64,000 nucleotides of DNA from Shewanella marinintestina (GTDB taxonomy: Bacteria > Pseudomonadota > Gammaproteobacteria > Enterobacterales > Shewanellaceae): contig NZ_JAKILC010000006.1 in assembly GCF_023283845.1 (NCBI RefSeq), forward strand, positions 62,001 to 126,000, given 5' to 3'. Shown here in pieces: positions 57,747 to 64,000 of this stretch. The translations under genes and the position numbers were made by a program. The notes beneath the pieces are model-generated. The model saw nothing but the letters and a program-made list of their open reading frames with translations, had not been told where the DNA came from and made no database searches. Within the stretch, counting starts at the first letter, position 1, and each line of letters starts with the position of its first letter.

Positions 57747-58748
57747 ATGGAATTACTGTGCCCCGCGGGAAATCTCGCATCCCTAAAAACCGCCCTCAAT
57801 GCAGGTGCAGATGCGGTCTACCTCGGTCTGAAGGACGATACTAATGCACGGTCGTTTGCTGGTTTAAATTTTACCCCGAAGAAACTTCAGCAAGCCGCCG
57901 AATATACAAAGAAGTGTGGCAAGAAGATATTTTTGACCATCAACACCTTTCCTAAACCGGGCGAAGAAAGCCGCTGGTATCAAGCAATTGATCTTGCGGC
58001 AGATACCGGTGTTGACGCCTTGATCATGGCCGATTTGTCTTTACTCGATTACGCCCATAGCAAATACCCACATCTGCCCTTGCACCTTTCGGTTCAAGCA
58101 AGTGCAACCAACTTAGGCGCGCTTAAACTTTATAAACAAGAATTTAATATCGAGCGTGCTGTATTGCCACGGGTTTTGTCGATGAAACAAGTGCGCGATC
58201 TCGCTAAGGTCACTCCTGTCGATTTAGAGGTTTTTGCCTTTGGCAGCTTATGCATTATGGCCGAAGGTCGCTGCCACTTATCTTCTTACGTCACAGGTCA
58301 ATCACCTAATACCGGCGGCTCTTGCTCACCAGCAAAGCATGTTCGTTGGCAAGAAGTCGGAAGCGATCGTTTAACTCTGTTAAATGATGTGCTAATCGAC
58401 AAATCAGGCCTCGATGAGCAGATGGGTTATCCCGTAGTGTGTAAAGGCCGTTACACAACGACCGAAAATAATACCCCAAGTCATATTCTTGAGTCGCCAA
58501 CAAGTCTTAACACTTTAAGCTTGTTACCTGAACTCGCCAAAGCCAATGTGGTATCGCTAAAAATTGAAGGTCGCCAACGTAGCCCAGCCTATGTAGAGCA
58601 AGTCACCAAAGTATGGCGCGCCGCCATCGATAGCTATATGTCTGCCCCTGAAAAATACCAGACTCAACGGGAGTGGGATCTAGCACTGGCAAAAGTCTCT
58701 GAGGGACAAACCACCACTCTCGGCGCGTACGAACGCAACTGGCAATAG
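57747..58748 (+). CDS. ubiU: UbiU, U32 family O2-independent ubiquinone hydroxylase subunit
   Basis: 333 residues. Starts ELLCPAGNLASLKTALNAGADAVYLGLKDD, with U32 signature FGSLCIMAEGRCHLSSYVTG. Conserved cysteines in these segments plus GGSC and PVVCKGRY fit the four-Cys 4Fe-4S site of E. coli UbiU. With UbiV it hydroxylates quinone precursors without oxygen. GGAG is 9 bases before the ATG. ubiV starts 23 bases downstream. Confidence 0.94.
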   Translation: MELLCPAGNLASLKTALNAGADAVYLGLKDDTNARSFAGLNFTPKKLQQAAEYTKKCGKKIFLTINTFPKPGEESRWYQAIDLAADTGVDALIMADLSLLDYAHSKYPHLPLHLSVQASATNLGALKLYKQEFNIERAVLPRVLSMKQVRDLAKVTPVDLEVFAFGSLCIMAEGRCHLSSYVTGQSPNTGGSCSPAKHVRWQEVGSDRLTLLNDVLIDKSGLDEQMGYPVVCKGRYTTTENNTPSHILESPTSLNTLSLLPELAKANVVSLKIEGRQRSPAYVEQVTKVWRAAIDSYMSAPEKYQTQREWDLALAKVSEGQTTTLGAYERNWQ

Positions 58749-58771
58749 TCTTAGGCTAAAAAGGACATATA

Positions 58772-59629
58772 ATGAAAATCTCACTTGGCCCATTGCAGTA
58801 TTGCTGGGAAAAACAAAAAGTTAATACTTTTTACGAGCAAGTTGCCCAAAGCAATATCCCAGTGATCTATTTGGGCGAAACGGTGTGTAGCCGTCGTCGT
58901 CAGCTTAAATTTGCCGACTATTTTGCACTCGCACAAATGCTCAGAGAATCAGGTAAACAAGTCGTGCTATCAACCTTAGCGCTGCTAGAAGCACCATCGG
59001 AATACACTGAGCTGCAAAAACATGTCGATAACGGCGAATTTATGATTGAAGCCAACGACATGGGTGCGGTACAAGCGGCTAAAGAGCGCAACTTACCTTT
59101 TGTCTGCGGTCCAACGGTTAATAACTACAACTTTGCGACATTGAAGAAACTGCAACAATGGGGCATGCAGCGTTTTGTCATGCCGATTGAGTTATCAAAA
59201 GAGTGGCTAACTCATGTTATCGAGGCAGAAAAACCAACACCTTTTGAGGTCGAAGTCTTTGGTCACGGTTATCTGCCACTTGCTCACTCTGCCCGTTGCT
59301 TTACCGCACGCCAGCAAGGCTTGCAAAAAGATGACTGCCAAATTGTGTGCCTTGCCAACCCCAAAGGGCTGCTGGCGCAAACAATGGATGACCAACCACT
59401 ATTACGACTAAATGGTATTCAGACTCAATCGGCGAGTTTAATCGACCTATCGAGTGAAGTTGAGCAGATGAAATTGATGGGTGTCGACTATTTCAGGGTA
59501 TCGCCAAATAGCCTACAGAGTATTGAAATCGCCGAGCAAATTTTATCACAACCAACAACTGATAAAACCTTAGCTTGTAACGGTTACTGGCATCAAGGTG
59601 CCGGTTTTGAGCAGATGTCAAACCCATAA
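58772..59629 (+). CDS. ubiV: UbiV, U32 family O2-independent ubiquinone hydroxylase subunit
   Basis: 285 residues. Begins ISLGPLQYCWEKQKVNTFYEQ. Cluster cysteines are visible in GETVCSRRRQ, ARCFTARQQ and DDCQIVC. It forms the UbiUV heterodimer. The genes are in one operon: 23-base spacing with an AAGGA ribosome site. Length is close to E. coli UbiV (292). Confidence 0.94.
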   Translation: MKISLGPLQYCWEKQKVNTFYEQVAQSNIPVIYLGETVCSRRRQLKFADYFALAQMLRESGKQVVLSTLALLEAPSEYTELQKHVDNGEFMIEANDMGAVQAAKERNLPFVCGPTVNNYNFATLKKLQQWGMQRFVMPIELSKEWLTHVIEAEKPTPFEVEVFGHGYLPLAHSARCFTARQQGLQKDDCQIVCLANPKGLLAQTMDDQPLLRLNGIQTQSASLIDLSSEVEQMKLMGVDYFRVSPNSLQSIEIAEQILSQPTTDKTLACNGYWHQGAGFEQMSNP

Positions 59630-59651
59630 ATGACTAGACGGGTTAAATCAA

Positions 59652-60341
59652 TTAGTAGTAATAATTATTTTTCACCCCTTTAATTACTAATACCGTCCAC
59701 AATAAATAGGTGGCTAAGCCGGCCCACATTATAACCGCTGGCCACCATAATTCTGGGCGCGAGGATTTAACTAACATCTCGTTATAAAAAGCTTCATTCC
59801 CCTCAGTAAAGCCTAGCTCTAACCAAGGTAAAAACAAAAACGCACTCATTATAATCAAAGCCAATAATCCGCTTATTTTACTACCTAGGCTAAAGCGAAC
59901 CTCTCTGTCTGCTACTAAAAAGCAGCCATAAAATAACAAACTGCAGCAAGCAAAAACAAAGAAATACTTAATCGCAATGACATGCAAGTGATAAACATTT
60001 ATCGGAAAAAGGCCCATGGCAGCGAAAGAAAAATAACTTAAGCCAAGGCTAATGTAAAAAGGGAAACGCCATGAAGATTCACCGAGTTGTAAGCTCAATA
60101 AGCAAAAAAGCACTACACAAAGGCTGCCAAAAAACAATCCGCCATTCATAACCACAGCATATTGCGAGTGCCCGTAGTTACCTAGCTCACTTAACGTATG
60201 GTTCAAGAAGTTAAAGCCACTGCCGTCAAACTGCTCGAAAAGCGCTATTGATAAGGCTAGACCGAGCACCTGACCGAATATGCCAAGCATGCCAAACCTA
60301 AATGCTAACGTTGAAACTTTATTGTATTTCTGAACCAGCAT
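59652..60341 (-). CDS. DUF998 family integral membrane protein
   Basis: 229 residues with about six hydrophobic helices. The DUF998 motif shows in FNFLNHTLSELGNYGHSQYAVVMNGGLF and FAAMGLFPINVYHLHVIA. Function is unknown in the family. It ends 22 bases from the convergent ubiV stop. Next gene (Aer-like) is divergent. Confidence 0.83.
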   Translation of the reverse strand: MLVQKYNKVSTLAFRFGMLGIFGQVLGLALSIALFEQFDGSGFNFLNHTLSELGNYGHSQYAVVMNGGLFFGSLCVVLFCLLSLQLGESSWRFPFYISLGLSYFSFAAMGLFPINVYHLHVIAIKYFFVFACCSLLFYGCFLVADREVRFSLGSKISGLLALIIMSAFLFLPWLELGFTEGNEAFYNEMLVKSSRPELWWPAVIMWAGLATYLLWTVLVIKGVKNNYYY

Positions 60342-60713
60342 AGTTTCCTATTTACTCTTTCATTAACACTAATTAATGTATCGTGAATTGTCTTAAAGTA
60401 ACGAGCGCTGGCTCAGAGTTTTAAGAAACACTTAAGCCACTTTTACGTTGCCTATCTGTTATTTCTATAGTTTACCGATAACTAATTCAAGTAATTTATA
60501 ACAATCCACACAAAAACAATCTAAAAATCATAGACTAAATAGACAATAATCCCAAAAAACGCTGTAAAAAAGTCAGTAAACTTTGTTATCCAGTAACTTG
60601 ATTAAAAAAACGCTTCAAAAATTTTAAACGTTTGTATTAATAATATATTCTAACGCCTTGTGTTAATGCATTGTAATGATTAAACAATGCTTTTGCTGTC
60701 ACAGGGACTAATA
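60342..60713. other. Divergent intergenic region, DUF998 / Aer-like genes
   Basis: 372 bases of AT-rich sequence between two divergent starts. I see no RNA gene, terminator or clear operator. A TATATT box near 60645 could be a -10 element, but its partner is not convincing. Confidence 0.4.
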
Positions 60714-62258
60714 ATGACAATTCAGCCAGCACGGTTAATCAACCAGGAAGTAAAGTTAACAGCAAATGACCAGCTTATATCGACGACCGATAGGCGCGGT
60801 GTGATCACCTATGTCAATCAACGTTTTGTTGAAGTATCAGGTTATAGCGAAGCCGAACTCATGGGGAGCCACCATAATATGGTACGCCACCCTGATATGC
60901 CCAAAGCTGCTTTTAAAGAGATGTGGTCAAAACTAGAACTTGGGCAATCTTGGCGTGGTGTTGTTAAAAATCGCTGTAAAGATGGTAAACATTATTGGGT
61001 TGATGCGTTTGTTTCCCCCTTATTTGATAAAGGACAGCTTGTCGGTTACCAATCCGTGCGCATGCAAGCAAGCTCCCATTTAATCAACCAAGCATCACTG
61101 ATATATCAACGCCTAAATCAAGGTAAGCGAGTTGATGACCCTATCAGCCTAGCTAATAAAAGAGTCTTATCCGCGATTTGCGCTAGCGCAGGTTTATTAG
61201 CAGCTGGAGCATTTTGGGGCTGGGGAGTCATTGTCGCTGGTGTCGTCTTAATGTTGGTCAATTTAGCGATTTTTTACGATGAGGCCTTTAGAGTTCCAGC
61301 ACGACTAATGAAAATGAAGCAAGACTATGACTCAATTAGCCGCTTTATTTACTGTGGTCGTGATACTTCTTCATTGCTCGATTTTCAGTTAATGATGAAA
61401 GATGCCAAACTTCAAGGTGTACTTGGGCGCTCACAAGACAACGCCGAGCATATAGAAGACATTGCCAGCCAACTTATTGCCGCAGCAGAGCAAACCCATG
61501 TAGGTTTAGATATTGAAAATCAGCAGATTGAACAAATTGCCAGTGCCACCGAAGAGATGGGGGCCACCATTAATGATGTCGCTAAAAATACTCAGTCGAC
61601 ATCAGACAGCGTGCAACAGACCTATCAAGTTTGCCACGACAGCCGTGAAAAGATGCAGCAAAATGCCCTCAGCATTAACCAGTTATCAGACTCTGTTGCT
61701 GACGCAGCCGCCAATGCACACCTATTAAATAAGGAAGCAGAGGAAGTTGCTAGTGCCATGTCAGAAATAGACTCCATCGCAGAACAGACTAACTTGCTAG
61801 CCCTAAATGCCGCAATAGAAGCTGCTCGCGCAGGTGAGCAAGGACGAGGTTTTGCAGTCGTTGCCGATGAAGTGAGAGCGCTCTCTAGCCGAACTCAACA
61901 ATCAACAACCAGCATATCGAAAAGTGTCGATAAAATGTTCGCCATGTTGACCGAATGGTCAAAACAGATGGATAACAGCAAATCTAAAGCATTATTATGC
62001 AGCCAAGATGCTGAACTATCCGCTCGAATGGTCGACAACATCTACCAATCAATGAAAGAAATCCAACAATTAGCGTTACAAAATGCCGTAGCGGCTGAAC
62101 AACAAACCTTAGTCGTCAGTGAAATAAACCAAAATATCAGTCAAATTAGTCAAGCGTCGAGTGAAAACCTATGCGCGGTTAACTTAGTCGAGGCTTCGGT
62201 GAAGGAGTTAAAGTTCAACGCCGAAAAAGCAAAATCTCTGAGAAAAACATTTAGTTAA
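60714..62258 (+). CDS. Aer-like PAS-MCP chemoreceptor
   Basis: 514 residues from the ATG at 60714, with AGGGA about 7 bases upstream; a longer frame from 60687 adds 9 unsupported residues. N-terminal PAS domain with the Aer pattern ([37 protein letters not shown]) that binds FAD in E. coli Aer. Two short hydrophobic helices follow near residues 155-195 with no periplasmic domain. The C-terminal methyl-accepting hairpin has [20 protein letters not shown] and [12 protein letters not shown]. Likely senses internal redox or oxygen and signals to CheA. Confidence 0.9.
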   Translation: MTIQPARLINQEVKLTANDQLISTTDRRGVITYVNQRFVEVSGYSEAELMGSHHNMVRHPDMPKAAFKEMWSKLELGQSWRGVVKNRCKDGKHYWVDAFVSPLFDKGQLVGYQSVRMQASSHLINQASLIYQRLNQGKRVDDPISLANKRVLSAICASAGLLAAGAFWGWGVIVAGVVLMLVNLAIFYDEAFRVPARLMKMKQDYDSISRFIYCGRDTSSLLDFQLMMKDAKLQGVLGRSQDNAEHIEDIASQLIAAAEQTHVGLDIENQQIEQIASATEEMGATINDVAKNTQSTSDSVQQTYQVCHDSREKMQQNALSINQLSDSVADAAANAHLLNKEAEEVASAMSEIDSIAEQTNLLALNAAIEAARAGEQGRGFAVVADEVRALSSRTQQSTTSISKSVDKMFAMLTEWSKQMDNSKSKALLCSQDAELSARMVDNIYQSMKEIQQLALQNAVAAEQQTLVVSEINQNISQISQASSENLCAVNLVEASVKELKFNAEKAKSLRKTFS

Positions 62259-62615
62259 TTCTTCTTTAAATCCTCAAGTGGCCGTCACAATCTAAAGTTG
62301 ATGGCCAAAACAAACCACAAGATAGCAACCGAAGCGCAACATTAATAAACATCTGTTTTAAAAAGATTTAACCATAAAAAAGTTTTGTGCTTTTTTGCAA
62401 ACTTCCGATACAATATAAATAATCATATTGAGCTAATAACTATTCGACCGTAGTGAATTACACTAGTTAAGAATCGTAATAATATTGCTTAGATATTTTA
62501 AGGCGAATATATCGCTGACTAACAGTTGAATGGATATTCAATAATTTATCTGTTTATGCATAAGCACCAGTTTATTGTCATAAAGCAAAACTCGTTATTT
62601 AGGGTGTAAATAAAA
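62259..62615 (+). other. Intergenic region upstream of the YjiH-like gene
   Basis: 357 bases of AT-rich sequence. It contains no gene, and promoter-like boxes (TTGCAA near 62395 and AT-rich stretch near 62420) are too weak to name as a promoter. AGGGTG lies ~10 bases before the GTG at 62616. Confidence 0.4.
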
Positions 62616-63971
62616 GTGTCAGAACAAAAAACCCACAACATGAAAACAATACTCACGTTTATCGTGCCATCACTCATTGGCTTAATGCTATTTATGATGC
62701 CGATTAACTATAATGATGCCATTACAATTCCAATTGCTATCATCTCTAAGGGCTTACAAAACCTGTTAAGTGATGTGTTAGTTGGCGTGGTAACTGCGAT
62801 TGTTATTTTCACCGCTATTGCTTCATTACTTACTAAGGTACTTAAGCCTCAGTTTATTGTTGAGCAACGATTTTTAAACTCGCTATTTAACGTCAGCCCA
62901 ATTTGGTTGATCGTACGTGTACTTGGCGCCATTTTTATTACATTGACCTTTTTCAATGTTGGGCCAGAAGCTATTCGCTCTGGCGGCACAGGCGCTTTAG
63001 TCCTAAATGATCTATTGCCGGTATTGTTCTCAGTATTCCTATTTGCGGGTATGTTACTGCCGTTGCTACTTAACTTCGGTTTGCTAGAACTACTTGGAAC
63101 TATGCTGACTAAAGTAATGCGCCCTATCTTTAATTTACCCGGTCGCAGTGCAATTGACTGTATGGCATCTTGGTTAGGTGATGGTAGCGTGGGTATTTTA
63201 ATGACGAGCAAGCAATATGAAGCTCGCTTTTATACTCAAAGAGAAGCTGCTGTTATTGGTACCACCTTCTCTGCTGTATCAATCACTTTCTCATTAGTTG
63301 TGATCTCACAAGTTAAGCTAGAGCATTTGTTTGTACCTTTTTATCTAACTGTTTGTCTTGCCGGTTTTGTGGCTGCGATTGTTGTACCTAAACTACCTCC
63401 ACTATCGTGGAAAAAAGATATCTATGTTGATGAAACGCCACGCCATGCAGATGATGAAATGATCCCTGCCGGTTACAACGTATTTTCTTGGGGTATGCAT
63501 CAAGCACTAAATAAAGCTTCTGCAGCAGGCGGCATCAAGCACACTCTTATCGATGGTGTTAAGAACGTCGTAGATATGATTTTTGGCGTGATCCCTGTGG
63601 TTATGGGTATCGGTACTATCGCGCTAATGATTGCTGAATTTACGCCAATCTTTGAATACTTGGGTATGCCTTTTATTCCTTTACTAGAGCTATTACAAGT
63701 TCCAGAAGCGGCAGCGGCATCAAAAACCATTATGGTTGGCTTTGCTGACATGTTTATTCCTGCAATTTTAGCCAGCTCTATCGAGTCAGATATGACCCGC
63801 TTTATCATTGCGACCTTGTCTGTTACTCAGCTTATCTATATGAGTGAAGTAGGTGCACTTCTAATTGGTAGTAAAATCCCAGTTAATTTCTTAGAGCTAT
63901 TCGTAGTATTCATTCTCAGAACACTAGTAACACTGCCTGTTATCGCAGGTGTTGCTCACTTAATTTTCTAA
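62616..63971 (+). CDS. YjiH family transporter (nucleoside-recognition domain)
   Basis: 451 residues. GTG at 62616 with AGGGTG ~10 bases upstream fits better than the ATG at 62640, which has no ribosome site. Several hydrophobic helices with two gate-like halves: LPGRSAIDCMASWLGDGSVGI and the C-terminal ADMFIPAILASSIESDMTRFIIATLSVTQL. YjiH proteins are membrane proteins of unknown cargo; some lie near amino-acid or peptidase genes. AAGGAG at 63988-63993 after the stop suggests another gene begins just beyond the window. Confidence 0.85.
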   Translation: MSEQKTHNMKTILTFIVPSLIGLMLFMMPINYNDAITIPIAIISKGLQNLLSDVLVGVVTAIVIFTAIASLLTKVLKPQFIVEQRFLNSLFNVSPIWLIVRVLGAIFITLTFFNVGPEAIRSGGTGALVLNDLLPVLFSVFLFAGMLLPLLLNFGLLELLGTMLTKVMRPIFNLPGRSAIDCMASWLGDGSVGILMTSKQYEARFYTQREAAVIGTTFSAVSITFSLVVISQVKLEHLFVPFYLTVCLAGFVAAIVVPKLPPLSWKKDIYVDETPRHADDEMIPAGYNVFSWGMHQALNKASAAGGIKHTLIDGVKNVVDMIFGVIPVVMGIGTIALMIAEFTPIFEYLGMPFIPLLELLQVPEAAAASKTIMVGFADMFIPAILASSIESDMTRFIIATLSVTQLIYMSEVGALLIGSKIPVNFLELFVVFILRTLVTLPVIAGVAHLIF

Positions 63972-63987
63972 GCAAAATTGATTAAAT

Positions 63988-63993
63988 AAGGAG
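63988..63993 (+). promoter_or_regulatory. Ribosome site of a gene beyond the window edge
   Basis: AAGGAG, 16 bases after the YjiH-type gene stop. The start codon must lie at or beyond the right-hand edge. It suggests the YjiH-type gene is the first of an operon. Confidence 0.55.
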
Positions 63994-64000
63994 CGAATAA

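Overview
The window is a chromosomal segment of a gammaproteobacterium, almost certainly a marine Shewanella. The lactate locus (lldP, Fe-S D-lactate dehydrogenase Dld-II, then lldE-lldF-lldG), the Na+-type stator pair pomA/pomB, the run thiI-pomB-pomA / xseB-ispA-dxs / grpE / nadK, an NAD-type isocitrate dehydrogenase and several c-di-GMP proteins are all typical of that genus. Assignment rests on recognising protein families and gene order, not on a database search. Coding density is high. I see no insertion sequence, prophage, CRISPR array, rRNA or tRNA.

Layout. 0-9.4 kb: M61 peptidase (-), a TPR/degenerate-GGDEF membrane protein followed by a diguanylate cyclase, ppnN, xni, a DUF3192 protein, and a MarC-family protein (-). 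9.6-19.2 kb: S9 peptidase (-), isocitrate dehydrogenase (+), rlmM, a DUF423 protein, an alpha/beta hydrolase overlapping a GcvA-like LysR gene, a small exported protein, and thiI. 19.4-26.3 kb: pomAB (-), xseB-ispA-dxs (+, isoprenoid precursor operon), grpE (-) with a clear heat-shock promoter, nadK (+). 26.3-34.7 kb: lactate uptake and oxidation behind a 685-base control region with several CRP-like palindromes. 34.7-38.6 kb (-): a TonB-C-domain protein, a MATE exporter and a COG0523 GTPase. 38.7-42.1 kb: a membrane protein with an AAA-like domain lacking the Walker A lysine, directly abutting an MscS-type channel. 42.2-51.6 kb: lipoprotein, RhlE-like helicase, 5TMR/PAS/GGDEF/EAL protein, an apparently decayed stretch, an OsmC-like protein, a YbgC-like thioesterase, an EAL protein with a dead GGDEF, and an HDOD protein. 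51.9-59.6 kb: trhP, AraC regulator, yfhL ferredoxin, long RluA-type synthase, ubiT and ubiUV. 59.6-64 kb: DUF998 protein, Aer-like chemoreceptor, YjiH-type transporter.

Functional themes. Lactate enters by LldP and is oxidised by Dld-II (D-lactate) or LldEFG (L-lactate). Isocitrate dehydrogenase, NadK and the O2-independent ubiquinone proteins UbiTUV fit respiratory flexibility. Four proteins carry GGDEF and/or EAL domains (one with only a vestigial GGDEF), and with PomAB and the Aer-like receptor they give the window a strong motility/c-di-GMP character. Three U32-family proteins (TrhP, UbiU, UbiV) and a YfhL ferredoxin lie within 8 kb.

The least explained item is the AAA-like membrane protein fused by position to an MscS channel at 38.8-42.1 kb. 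Most of the rest is conserved housekeeping. Starts were re-chosen for several genes from ribosome-binding sites and family length (8245, 14897, 16312, 21622, 25333, 34086, 42567, 44002, 48295, 60714).
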